Shown here piece by piece: positions 1 through 9,939 of a stretch of 64,000 nucleotides of DNA. Both the position numbers and the translations under genes were made by a program. Source of the DNA: Ophiura sarsii (taxonomy: Eukaryota; Echinodermata; Ophiuroidea; Amphilepidida; Ophiuridae). The notes under the pieces are model-generated. The model did no database searches, was not told the origin of the DNA, and worked only from the letters and a program-made list of their open reading frames with translations. The stretch covers positions 13,526,531 through 13,590,530 of the forward strand of contig CM069449.1 in assembly GCA_035610835.1 (NCBI GenBank). Direction: 5' to 3'. Position 1 is the stretch's first letter. Each line of letters begins with the position of its first letter.

Positions 1-88
1 ATTCAATAATTGTGAAATTTTGCGCATTTTGTGAATTTTGGAATGTCGTCTGCAGAAACGCCTGCCGCGTGGAAAGTGTTGTAAACAC
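1..88 (+). mobile_element. TTAA-type MITE, 3' part, cut by window start
   Basis: The sequence ends in GCCGCGTGGAAAG, the inverted form of the CTTTCCACGCGGC terminus seen in copies at 46609, 60302 and 63790. The interior before it (gaatgtcgtctgcag followed by cgcctgcc) matches the copy at 60302-60536. The 5' part lies outside the window. No coding capacity is seen. The family call rests on shared ends and interior within this window only. Confidence 0.75.
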
Positions 89-1480
89 AGATCATTGCTA
101 ATCCCGACAAGATGGCAGCTAATCCAAAACACGGATAATCTCTAACTTTAATCAGTCCTATATCTGTTTCTATCTGTCATGTCTATATCATCCGCACACA
201 ATTTCATCCGTCGCCATTTTTAAAGACGGCGGACACTTTTGTAGATCAAACCTGTCCATAATGTATACATTTATGTCATTTTACATCAAGAATTTATGAA
301 CCATATCAGGTGATATCGAATGAAATCGATTACATTTTCTTGTTACGGTGAACATACATGTATAATGTGTTATGCAATAGGCCTACCCCATTTTAGTTAA
401 ACCGAGCCAAATTCATTTTAAATTGCAAGAGCTGTAGAAAATGTAGTAGGCAGCGTTAGCAGGTGATGGTATGTCAAAGGTCAATAAGGGGTCAAATAGA
501 GATCAATATCAAACCATCTCGTGTATTCAAAAATAAAGTTTAAATTTCAAACAATTTTCTAAAAGTTTAATGGTGACCTTTCTCTATGACCTTTGGTTGT
601 AGGTTCAAAGGTCAATAAGTCAAATGTCAAACAAACTCGACTAAGGTCCGTGATCTATGATCATAATTAACTTAATAGTCGCATGCCACTTTTATAATTA
701 TCTGTCTTTCTATCTCGTACGGTGTAGTTAATTTTATGTAAAACCAAATAACGATGGAAATTATAAGCAAGTAAATTATTTGTGTTATTAATTTATAATA
801 ATAAATGTCGGCCCTGGTCCACAATGTTTTCTTTGTTTTCTCTATATATAGGCTAATTAACCCTCGTCCTCTGAAGGGGTCAGCCGCCCCCCCCCCCCCG
901 TATATTTGCCCCCCGACCATCGCTAAAAACGTGCTCAAATAACTTGCCTAAAGATCCAGGGAAACACATGCGCTCATTTTAGCAAAAAAGGTATGGCCCT
1001 AACCCCACCTTAACGACGAGAGGAGGGGGAGGGGTGTCGGGGGTTCGGCCAGTTGTCAACCAAGGGGAGGAGGAGGTGAGGCATTTGTTAGGGTATGTTT
1101 CTCAGATCGTATTTATACCACTAAAAAAGAAGTTTTGCGAAATGTATTAGAAACCATGTATAATAACGGAAAATCTAGGGTTGGGTGGACGTGTTACAAA
1201 ATATATTCCATCAGAGGACGAACGAATGTTGGAATATTCTGAAGATCTATATCTCACAAAATGGCGGTGTCAATATCTAAAAACAATTGTGCGTCCATTC
1301 AGGATATATTTCGAGAGGAGCACGCTTGTACACCTATATCAAACAATAACCTGTCCATCCGCCTATCCCTATGCGATCGCCTTGACTTGACTGGGATCAA
1401 TGATCAGTAATCCGGTATTCAGTTTTGAATAGGATGCGTGTGGTTTCTGCGTGGGTAATCACCGTCAATCGCGGACCTTA
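89..1480. other. Non-coding stretch with short motifs
   Basis: No gene is supported. It holds a palindromic GCCAT/ATGGC-type motif at 212-232, several AGGTCA-like half sites at 470-640 (including ggttcaaaggtca near 603), and a C-run near 885-900. The short open frames here have no recognisable composition or domain. Confidence 0.5.
212..232. promoter_or_regulatory. Palindrome of two YY1-like cores
   Basis: CGCCATTTTT followed by AAAGACGGCGG reads as two inverted copies of the AAGATGGCGG core bound by YY1 in animals, the right one changed at one base. Similar palindromes occur at 14885, 27843 and 60271. YY1 binding is inferred from the motif alone. Confidence 0.35.
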
Positions 1481-1494
1481 GTTTGCATACACAC

Positions 1495-1712
1495 CATCCA
1501 ACCGAGGACATACCTGCAACCGAGGACAGACCTCGGTTTTCTGATATGTCCAAAATGATGCAAACAGTGTAAAAACGCTATCCAAATGAGGTCCTCGGAT
1601 AGTGCACTGTCTGGTTGGCGGTGTGATACACATTTGTTTTTGAATCGCCATTTTGTCCTCGGTTTGCCGGTGTGTGTCCATTTTGGGGTGTCCTCGTTTG
1701 GATAGTACCACG
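1495..1712. repeat. Cluster of inverted CCGAGGAC motifs
   Basis: CCGAGGAC occurs twice on the left (about 1502 and 1519) and its complement GTCCTCG three times on the right (about 1591, 1657 and 1690). One copy forms its own small palindrome with CCTCGG. GTGTGTGTCC-like arms lie at both sides. The layout suggests a decayed palindromic non-autonomous element. The open frames on both strands follow from the inverted symmetry. Confidence 0.4.
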
Positions 1713-1748
1713 TCATGGTCCTTGTTTTACCTATGCAACGTTTTTAAA

Positions 1749-1781
1749 GGGTGAAATATACTCCTGTCTTATATTTCACCC
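1749..1781. repeat. Perfect 12-bp hairpin
   Basis: GGGTGAAATATA at 1749-1760 pairs perfectly with TATATTTCACCC at 1770-1781 across a 9-nt loop. No T-run follows that would make it a Pol III stop. Its role is unknown. Confidence 0.6.
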
Positions 1782-2031
1782 ATTATCATTTTCCAAAGGA
1801 TGGCGTTGCCATGTTTTCAACGACTCCTGGCAATCATGCATGCTCTATTATTGTAGCGAATGTTTTTTCTTATTTAATAACTTGTATAATAGTGCGAAAT
1901 AAAAAACCTCGTAAACTCGTGAAACTCGTACATTTGTAAATTCGTAAAGCTGACAAGGTTAGTGACTGACCAAGTAACAATTGCGCACGCACGTTCGTAC
2001 CCAAACCTCTACATAATTATGTAGGGTGGCC

Positions 2032-2310
2032 TTATTAACCCTAACTCTACTACACCACACGGCAACTGGGCGGAAAAATGTTTCATAACCCGGCGTGCAG
2101 ATTTTTGGTCTACAAAACGGACCCAGGGTTGATAGAACGAGGCGAATATACTCGCCGAGTGTCGACTGACAGCCGTGGTGTAGTGGCTAGAATCTGGGCC
2201 CTGGTGCTGGAGGTCCGTGGTTCAAATCCCGGGAGGGGGTGACCTTTCTGTTTAATTTTGGGAGTCGGAAAGAAATCTGTTGCCGAGTAGTGTAGAGTTA
2301 GGGTTAATAA
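2032..2310. mobile_element. Short TIR element containing a tRNA-like head
   Basis: TTATTAACCCTAACTCTAC at 2032 is inverted at 2292-2310, and the match continues inward with small gaps to a shared TTGCCG. Between the arms, 2173-2240 resembles a tRNA: TGGTGTAGTGGCTAG looks like a Pol III A box and GGTTCAAATCC (2219-2229) is one base from the B-box consensus. Either a tRNA-derived SINE sits inside a MITE, or the element itself is tRNA-derived. No cloverleaf good enough for a functional tRNA could be drawn. Confidence 0.5.
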
Positions 2311-2960
2311 CAGGTTACCCAGCTTTGGCAACAATGTCGCATCAAGTACCGCAGCATGTAAACATTTATGATTTTTCTTTTAAAGAACAAATTCGAGTAG
2401 TATTCGTGTACTTTGAACAGGGCTTTTGACTCCTAAATGTACGACTGTTCTAATACCAAAAACTCATTTACAGAAAAATTGAAATAATGACAACTTCATC
2501 AACACATTTAGCTACCATGCATTTCCGATAAGGCCACGAAAAAACGAAACCCTGATCTACGATTTGTTGAAAATTCACCAACAATTCCAGAAATGTTTGG
2601 GGGGTGGACTCGACCGACCGACCCTACCTGAGGGGTGCATTTACCCGTAGAACAGGGTGGATTTTATTCGTCGCCTTATAGGTAACAGGAAATTGACGGG
2701 TTAACCTAAATCTTTAAAATCAAAGAATGCCTCTGCGTCACTCGTCTGCATAAAACTGATGGCGTTATAGAAATCTATGGCTATGCAACCCCATCACTGC
2801 CCCATCAGATAAATACTAAAGCGCCCTCTCTAATCATCGTCGATGCGTGCTGGATGAGCAGGTTACATGAAACGGAAGTGCTCTACGAAAAGTTGATGTG
2901 GCTAATCGATACGCAATCGGATGTAAAGGCTATTAGAGAGTTTCGAAGATTTTCCTGGCA
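2311..2960. other. No gene recognised
   Basis: Nothing could be supported here. The plus frame that starts at 2854 runs into the foldback element that follows and has no recognisable content. Confidence 0.4.
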
Positions 2961-2961
2961 T

Positions 2962-3170
2962 TGGGCTATTCCAGTTGAAATACACCCGCATAAAAGACAT
3001 GAGCTTAATCTTCCAGGGAGTGTATATTTCAAATGCAAATGAAGTCACTCCACACTCGTAAGGTAGCCCATTTGAAATTCACACTCCCTTTGGAAAAGAA
3101 TACATAACGTCTTCCGGGGGGGGGGGGGGGGGGGGGTATGGATTTCAAACGGACTGTCCTTGACTGTCCC
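2962..3170. mobile_element. Foldback MITE, gggctattcc family
   Basis: GGGCTATTCCAGTTGAAATA at 2965 is answered by inverted TATATTTCAAATG and GTAGCCCATTTGAAATTCAC segments, with a G-run of 18 near 3117-3136. The same words (gggctattcc, ggaagac, gggagtgt) recur at 16340 and 60740-61160. It codes for nothing. Confidence 0.5.
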
Positions 3171-3174
3171 ATTC

Positions 3175-4600
3175 AATCCATGGTTCATTCTTCTATGTCG
3201 CCCGGTATTGGAGGACATTTCTCCTGTGTTCTGGAAAAACCTAGTAAGTTTGTTGAACGCAAACTTGAGAAAACAAAAGGAAAACTGTTCCCATATTTTT
3301 TTCCAGACTAGGTTTTTCCATACTAGGTTCTTCCAGATGAAATACTGCCGACAGGGAAGAGTATCACACACTTTAATTTGATAAACTGAAGGAGGAAAAC
3401 CTAATTAGTCCAAATATGGGTCTAACTAAATTTTTCTCAAAAATTTGACTTAAAGGTTTTTCCAGATTATAGGAGGGATATGTACAATTGGTTGATGTTG
3501 GCCGATGTCCAACGAAAGCCGTGTATAAGGGTGGCGTGTCTTTAGGAAAAGTCATTGAAAGACTCTTCATTAATGACGTTAGAAGTTTTTAAAATTGAAA
3601 CTTCATTAATGACATTTATAGAAGTTTTTAAAATTGATAACATAATAAATAATGATATCAAAAGTACTACAGCAATTTTCAAAATGACGCGGCCGTCGAA
3701 TGATTTAAAAGTTTGGATGACTCTCCAGCTATACAATTTAAGTTAATCTAATTTCTGACTATAAAATAGCCTAAATAGGGCCTATGAGTTTCCTGAAAAT
3801 TATTTAAATTAAAACATAATAAACAAAGAGAAGCATTTAATACTCTAATATCAAAAGTTTTATTTTAATTTTACTTCAATTTAAGTAGGGGCCTATTCCA
3901 AAACCACAAATCCGCTTCTTTCAAGCAACTACTCCATTTGGAGAAAAAATATTGCCTTTCTGAATTCCGACAGACTTTTTCGCCACTCTATCAGGGAATA
4001 CTGATGGGCGGTCATACGCATAATACAGAAGAGAGGGCGGTATACACTTTCTGTGAGGTAAATGGCAAAGCAGATCAGACGACACTGGCAACGATTTGCC
4101 TAAATCTGCCAATTCGTATCGGTTTAACACGTAACGCGGATACCCATTTTCCAACTCTGGTTTGGCCAAACAAACCTTTTTTTAGGCCTAAGCTTAAGCG
4201 TGAACAGGCCACTCTTTCCTAATTGTATTATTCTTTCTCGAGAGCTAACTTCACTCTACACTCTAAAGGATTGGTCACTCAGTCAGTTGGCTCTTTGTAA
4301 GAGTGAAATTTCACTCTTTTAGAGTGGTTTTTCACTCTTTCCCATTTAGAGTGAAGGAAAACACAGCCTGCGAACAAGAGTGTGGGCACAGGTTCATTGA
4401 CCATGTGACCCTTGACTATTTTTTATATTTAGAGAGTTTCGAAATACTGAACAAAGTGTATGCTAAAAATAATGAATAAGGAACTATCGAAAGCATTGTT
4501 AAAAGTCAAGTCAAATGGAAAAGGTTTTTAAAGCCACCGTGTAATGTAAAGGACTAACAAAGTCGGCATCCAATCAAGGAGGGAAATAAGCGGGCTCTTG
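3175..4600. other. Non-coding stretch with short repeats
   Basis: No gene is supported. A direct repeat of about 38 bp (cttcattaatgac to gtttttaaaattga) lies at 3563-3640. AGAGTGA/TCACTCT words are repeated in both orientations at 4250-4360, probably a remnant of a TACACTCTTA-type MITE like that at 20031. An inverted ACTAGGTTTTTCC pair lies at 3238-3330. Confidence 0.4.
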
Positions 4601-4614
4601 GGCTCTATCCTTAT

Positions 4615-4767
4615 ACCAGCTGCCATGATATAGCTCCCGGTTCTTGTAAAACATGACCGGGAGGCGATTTTTTTCCCCCTTCCTAATCAACATTTGTAAA
4701 ATCAGTTGACTTTATTAAAAAAAAATTAAAAAATCATTTAATTCAGTGAAAGTTGCTTTATTCCGTA
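4615..4767. repeat. Left inverted flank of the RTE insertion
   Basis: CCTAATCAACATTTGTAAAA at 4682 and TTTATTCCGT at 4758-4767 occur inverted at 7770-7790 and 7757-7766. A CTCCCGGT ... ACCGGGAG hairpin lies further out. Together with the right flank this looks like the two halves of an older palindromic element whose centre received the LINE. An AT-rich insert interrupts the left arm. Confidence 0.6.
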
Positions 4768-4973
4768 TTTACCTTTACCTTTACCTAGGCCGTTTCAGCC
4801 TCTGTAGGCTGAAGCCCTCTTTCAGCATCTTCCATCTGTGTCTATCTTGTGCTTCTCTTGTCCATGTCGTTCCTCTGTATTCAATTAGCTCGTCTCTCCA
4901 TCTTTGTTTCTGCCTGCCTCTTTCCTTTTGCCTGTACGGGTTGCCACTCGGTTGTTCTTATTGTCACCGATTA

Positions 4974-5546
4974 TCGTTTAGTCTCGCGATAATTATGTCC
5001 TGCCCATCTCCATTTCATTTCCTTGATTTTGTTAATGATGTCTTTTACTTTGGTTTTATTACGAATGGTAGTGTTCTTTTGTTTGTCTCGTATTGTTATG
5101 TTTAACATCCTCCTTTCCATGGCTCGCTGCGCTAATTTCTGTTCAGTTTCTTTGGTTGTTGACCAAGTTTCGGCACCGTATGTCATGGTAGGTAGCACAC
5201 ATTGATTGAAAACCCTTGTCCTTAATGTTATTGGTATGGTTTTATCGCAGAGAATGGTTTTGTTTCTGCCGAAGCAGCTCCAGCCTGCCTTGATTTTTAT
5301 CAAGAATTCCTCTCTCGTATTGTTCTCCATTTTTATTTCCTTGCCAAGATATTTGTAACTTTCTACCTTTTCTATCGGTTCCTTGTCAATTTCGATGGAC
5401 TCCTTCGTTTGGAAATTTGTCATGAATTTTGTTTTTCCTTTGTGCATTTTCAGACCAACTTTTCTGCTTTCCGTATTCAGACAGTTTAGTTGGGCCTCCA
5501 ATTCCTTCACTGAGTTAGGTATATAGCAAAGACACATCATCTGCAA
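4974..5546 (-). pseudogene. LINE reverse transcriptase, thumb and C-terminal part
   Basis: This frame continues the RT after motif C: KELEAQLNCLNTESRKVGLK and KMHKGKTKFM (motif D/E area), KVESYKYLGKEIKME, then VLPTMTYGAETWSTTKETEQ and KWRWAGH near the end. The GAETW and KWRWAGH words are hallmarks of RTE/BovB-like RT C-termini. It overlaps the preceding frame by about 30 bases in a different phase, which marks a single frameshift at about 5515-5545. It ends at a stop about 200 bases before the AGGTAA tail. Confidence 0.88.
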
Positions 5547-6327
5547 ACCTAAGGTCTGTTAGCCGCTCTCCATCGATGAGTATCCCTCTTTCTTTCATGT
5601 CTACCTTCTTGAACACCTCTTCCATTGCAGCAGTGAAAATCTTTGGAGAGATTGTGTCGCCTTGTCGCACACCTCTGCTGATTTTGATAGGTTTTGAGAT
5701 GTCCTCGTCGATATGGATCCTCGCTGTAGCGTCAGTGTATATATCCTCTAGGATTTGAACATATTCTTCATTTATTCCTATTTTCCTTAATGCTAGGAAG
5801 AGGTCACTATGCTCAACTGAGTCGAACGCCTTTTCATAGTCGATGAATCCGACGCAGAGCTTTATTTGGTACTCATTGACCTTTTCAATTAGCTGGCTTA
5901 AAGCCTGAAGATGGTCAGTGGTTGAGAAGCCTTGCCTGAATCCTGCTTGTTCCCTTGGTTGGTTTTCATCAAGCACTCTCTTCATTCTGGTTTGAAGGAT
6001 TCTTGTAAATATTTTGTATGGGTGGGAGAGCAGACTTATTGGCCTGTAGTTTTTGATGTCCTCTTTGTCTCCCTTCTTGTGTAGAAGTATGACCTTTGCT
6101 TCCTTCCATTCCTTTGGGATTTTCCTTTCAGTAAGTATCTGATTGTATAGACTTGCCAGCTGTTCAATTTCTTCAACAGTGATGGTAGGTATGTCCATTT
6201 GGTCGGGTGACAAGAAGTTTTCTTTAACTTGATATGACCTGGAGCTGTACAGTTCCTGGTAGAACTCTGCGCAGACGTTGAGCACTTCTCCCCTATTTGT
6301 TGTTGATGTTCCATCTTTCTTTTTCAT
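5515..6327 (-). pseudogene. LINE reverse transcriptase, main part (270 aa open)
   Basis: The enzyme copies the element RNA into DNA at the nicked target. The open frame holds the RT blocks in order: NYRPISLLSHPYKIFTRIL (fingers), QAGFRQGFSTTDHLQAL, FIDYEKAFDSVEH (motif A with its catalytic Asp), RGVRQGDTISPKIF (motif B), and LRFADDVSLLYT at the end (motif C, FADD in place of YADD as is normal for LINEs). The frame then breaks just after motif C and continues in another frame at 5546-4974. All catalytic aspartates are present, so decay is recent or mild in this segment. It is part of the 4771-7740 element. Confidence 0.92.
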
Positions 6328-6610
6328 CTGTCTTATTCTGGTTTTCTTGCTATTTAGTTTTAGTATCTGTTTTGGTCCTTTCTAAGATGGATTCAATTTG
6401 TTCTCTTTCCTTTCTTCTTCTCCTCTGCCTTCTCTTCTTCCTTACCAATTTTACTGTGTCCTGGTAGTCTTTGTTTTGATGAGTTGTCTTGTTGGCGGTT
6501 GTCTTGAGTTTCTTCCTTTTGGTATCAAGCTCAACAATTTCCTTGTCTTCTTTTGATTTCTGTTTGGCTTGTTTTTCTTTTGGTGCTATTTTCTCAGCAA
6601 CCTCCTTTAC

Positions 6611-7735
6611 TTATACTGTGTCGGAGATGAGTGAATACTTGGTATCCACATCAGAGTCTTCAAAGCTTAATGCTGCAAATCTGTTTTTCAGCTCTATTTG
6701 TAATTCTTGTTTTCTTTCTGCCAGTTTCACCGCATTCAGCTTGCACTTTCTCTTATTGTTGATGAATTTTAGCCTTGCCAGTTTCTTATTTAGTACTATC
6801 TTGGCTCTAACCATTCTATGGTCACTCCCAATATCTACTTTCGTGATCACCTCACAGTTCCTTATAGTATACCACGTTGGCTACTCAATATAAAGTCGAT
6901 TTGGTTTCTGGTTTTTCCATTTGGACTTTCCCATGTCCAGTACCTGCTTTCTTTCTTTTTGAACATGTTGAAGAAAGTATTGGCAACAACTAGTTTCTGT
7001 TGTGAAGCAAATTCTAGTAGCATTTCGCCCCTTTTATTTCTTACTCCAATTCCATGTTTCCCTACGAGGGATTCCTCTCCTGCTTGACGTTTTCCTATTT
7101 TGGCATTAAAGTCGCCCATCACTATTCAGTATTTTGCTTTGCTTTCTGAAAATGCCTTACTCACGTCTTCATATACCTCTTCTACAGCTTCATCATCATA
7201 GTCTCCTGTAGGTGCGTATATTTGTACTATGCAGAGAAATTGTCCCCCTGTAAGTCTTACTTTCAGTGCGATTACCCTGTTAGAATAGGACTTTATCTCT
7301 TCAATGTAGTTTTTGAACTTCTGATGTACTAAAAATCCAATACCTTTGGCTTTTTTGTTATCTTCTGTTTTCCCATGATTGTAAAGCCAGATCCCTCCTA
7401 TAGTTCTATAGTACTCTTTCCTTCTCTCTTGGTTTCTGCAAGACCTATTATGTCCCACTTGAAGTCATTTTAGTTCGTCCAAGAGCGATTCTAGAGATTC
7501 ATCAGTTCTTATAGTCCTTGTATTGTATGTGCAGATGTTTATATAATTATGTTTGTCCACCCTTTGCCTCCTTATCAGTCTTGCAGTTTCCTATCGGCTT
7601 TGACTGCAGAACGTCATTCAAAGGATTTTTGTTTCCTATGGAGGTCGGACTGGACAATTTGCAACCACTTTTTCCTAGTCGGTTGCGCCCGTTTTGGCCT
7701 CGGGCAATACAGCCTTTTCTTTCTTGTACTTTCAT
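6611..7735 (-). pseudogene. LINE APE-type endonuclease region (fragmented)
   Basis: In LINEs this domain nicks the target DNA. The minus strand shows, in order, ICTYNTRTIRTDESLESLL (start of the APE fold, about 7525), VQIYAPTGDYDDEAVEEVY (7250-7190), GDFNAKIG with the catalytic D-x-N (about 7115), WTWESPNGKTRNQIDFIL (about 6950), and IGSDHRMVRAKI with the catalytic SDH (about 6830). The frames are 7458-7126, 7122-6862 and 6850-6611, separated by stops or frameshifts, plus an N-terminal piece starting at 7735 with MKVQERKGCIARG. Key residues survive but the frame does not, so it is called a pseudogene of a mobile element. Confidence 0.88.
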
Positions 7736-7756
7736 GATGCTTTAAGGGTTTTTAAA

Positions 7757-8000
7757 ACGGAATAAATAAATTTTACAAATGTTGATTAGGAAGAAAAAAA
7801 ATCGCGACCAGGAGCTACTTTTTATATGAAACTTGCTCCCGGTTGACAGTGTCAATGTCTCATAATTGTACCAGGGTATTTTGTATCAAAACCCTAAAAA
7901 CTAAAAAAATGGCTCTAGGTTCCCATGAAATGTTCATGAACCGGGGGAGCTACTTTCCCCCCCAAAGTAGGGCTATAGCTCCCGTTGGCATTAGCTTTAT
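7757..8000. repeat. Right inverted flank and AGCTCCC hairpins
   Basis: ACGGAATAAA at 7757-7766 and TTTTACAAATGTTGATTAGG up to 7790 are the inverse of the left flank. Beyond this, GGGAGCTACTTT at 7946 pairs with AAAGTAG and TAGCTCCC by 7980. The left flank carries the same tatagctcccg word at 4629, here in direct orientation. Confidence 0.55.
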
Positions 8001-8675
8001 GCCTGATGGCCTGGTCATTAAATTCTATTTTACCCAGTATTTTACCAACAGAATATAATCAGAAATAAAAACATGAAAATGAACAAGTCAATCACGGCTG
8101 CTGCGGCAGTGGTATTTCAAAACTCACCGCTGATCAAAGTTAGAAGAGCACGAGTAAATATTGTAAAACTCCATCAGTAATTTGAGTAATCATTGTTTAA
8201 TTTTGAAATTTCCAATAAGCTCGCGGGAAGAGGAAAAATGACCAATTTTATATTTATTTATTTTTATATCGAAAATGTAAAACATTAGGCCTATTCCTAT
8301 TCAGAATCAATGTTTTTAAACTACAGTCCAGAGTATATCATGAAGTGTTAATTTAGTACAATGGTTTCAGTTTTGGTTGTATTGAGAGAAAGAAACAAAC
8401 AATAATGTAAAAGTGAAAATGAATTTGTCTGTTTTTATGGCGCTTGATTGAAAGTTTTACGTGGTTTGAGTATAATCACGAGACTTGTGATGGGACAGGG
8501 CGAGAGTTGATACGATTTTATACACTTCACTTCCTGTTATGTGTCCTTCCTTCCTTCCTGCGTGCGTGTGTACAACAGCGAGCACAATTTACTAAATCAG
8601 ACGACATTTTTGAAAACAAATATTAGTCAAATTAATCGGAAAATTTGTGAAATTCTTGTTGAATTTTGATCGAAA
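8001..8675. other. Possible promoter and 5' UTR region
   Basis: No repeat or gene was recognised apart from the exon that follows at 8676. A ccttccttccttcc tract lies at 8527-8540. The 100 bases before the ATG are AT-rich with in-frame stops, consistent with 5' UTR. No clear TATA box was identified. Confidence 0.3.
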
Positions 8676-8714
8676 ATGAGCTCGATGGCGACCACGTGTT
8701 CGGAGAGCATCAAG
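8676..8714 (+). CDS. Candidate first coding exon, 13 codons
   Basis: ATG at 8676 opens MSSMATTCSESIK, and the frame reaches a strong splice donor directly after codon 13 (AAG then GTAAGA at 8715). The ATG context is CGAAAATGAG, with an A at -3, acceptable for animal initiation. Exon GC content and CpG use are higher than the AT-rich flanks, which fits a 5' end. No second exon could be identified downstream, so the product is unknown. This could be the 5' end of a host gene with a long first intron, or chance. Transcript data would settle it. Confidence 0.35.
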
Positions 8715-9440
8715 GTAAGATGATGTTTTAATTAAATAAAAGGTATTTCGAAGAGAGTAAATGATTTTTTGTTATCATTTGAAATTATTGTGTAATCTAT
8801 AGAAACGATTACTATCACTAGCAGGTTTTGAAATCAGTCGGGTCAAAGTTATTTGTCTGTAGGCCTATAGGCCTAGTAGTAGTAGGTCAACATAGGCCTA
8901 AGCCTAGAATTACCAAATTAAAATAGTTGTAAAAATAATAGCATAATTTTCGTCTTGTAGCATCGATTTTTGTTTAAACTCATAATATTGTAGAAAACCA
9001 ACATTGGCAATACTACGCAACTATCATGTGTTATAATAAAACATGGCGATTAATTTCTCGTGATCTACTGATCGTTTACGCCAGGCATTTAACTCCGGGG
9101 AGAAGGGGTGGGGGTGGTTGGACATAACGCGTTATTAGCATGTTTCGGGATCTAGAGCACTTTTTCAAGAAAAGGAGTATTTGTTTTAACAATCCTGTAT
9201 TATTTCTACTACGCGTTCGTTTAGGAGTCAAATTGGGAAGAAACACATAAACTTCATTTTATCGCGTATGTTGGCTTTTGAGGCAATACTGGTGACGCGT
9301 TTAGCATGTTTAGGGGGGCTGTTTGGAAACTCGTTGGTTATACAGCATAATGTTTGATTAGGTGACGTCCATTATTGTGTGACTTAGTCTATGGGAGATA
9401 GTGTTGGTCAATACCTCAGCCCAGATACCCGGCATGTCCA
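8715..9440. other. Possible intron; nothing else recognised
   Basis: AT-rich with four TAGGCCTA-like words at 8860-8905. No coding signature is seen. Confidence 0.3.
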
Positions 9441-9448
9441 AAGGAACA

Positions 9449-9655
9449 ATGGCGTAGTCAGCTCGGGCATTCAGATGGGGAGCAAGAGTCAAGACCCAAA
9501 TTTAAAGAAAATTGTCCCGGTTGGAATGTGAAAAGGGTGCAAAATGGACTGATCATAGCTGCAGGGTTTGTATTCTTGTCAGCCCGATTTTTCCTTTCCG
9601 TTTTTTTAAAAATTATTTGCCCCCCCCCCCCCCCTGGTTACGCAACTGCCATGCA
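9449..9655. mobile_element. Possible hAT-like MITE
   Basis: CAATGGCGTAGTCAG on the left and CTGGTTACGCAACTGCC on the right form an imperfect inverted pair of the CAGTGGCGTA type found at the ends of many hAT MITEs. A C-run (9619-9634) lies just inside the right end. No clear target duplication was found. Confidence 0.35.
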
Positions 9656-9874
9656 GGGAATGAAGATGCTCGCTTTCGAATGTTTCGACGTCACTCATGT
9701 TTAATCGTTAAGTGAATATTTATTTATATTTATATATTCGTCTTCGAAGTATCCTGCTCATTATAACTATATACTTTGTTATATTTGTTCGTAAACAAGT
9801 TTGTTGTTTATAAAAAAGCTTGTTGTGAAAAAGCCAAGATAGATCCGAAACTAGATCCGTTCGTCGTTCCGTTT

Positions 9875-9939
9875 GGCACAACAAAAACAGATGACGGCCG
9901 TCATGTCACATGGCGGTCGTCATCTGTTTTTGTTGTGCC
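9875..9939. repeat. Strong 27-bp hairpin
   Basis: GGCACAACAAAAACAGATGA at 9875 pairs with its complement ending at 9939; the 27-bp arms have about two mismatches and an 11-nt loop. The length and near perfection suggest a small foldback element or a hairpin RNA. Nothing around it indicates which. Confidence 0.7.

Larger units (their letters stand above)
4771..7740 (-). mobile_element. RTE-type non-LTR retrotransposon, nearly full length, broken
   Basis: Read on the minus strand, this holds an APE-type endonuclease (about 7500-6600), a basic linker, and a reverse transcriptase (6327-4974) in the usual LINE order. The 3' end, read on the minus strand, is CTTCAGCCTACAGAGGCTGA followed by a short tail of AGGTAA repeats (4771-4786 on the plus strand), as in RTE-type elements, which end in short repeats rather than poly(A). 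Frameshifts and stops split the reading frame, so the copy looks inactive. The length of about 3 kb is typical for RTE. It lies between inverted flanks (4682-4702 and 7770-7790), which suggests insertion into an older palindromic element. RTE-clade membership is inferred from motif wording, not a tree. Confidence 0.9.

Noticed and set aside
4746..5758. Plus-strand frames across the RTE element
   Set aside because: They are antisense shadows of the minus-strand reverse transcriptase.
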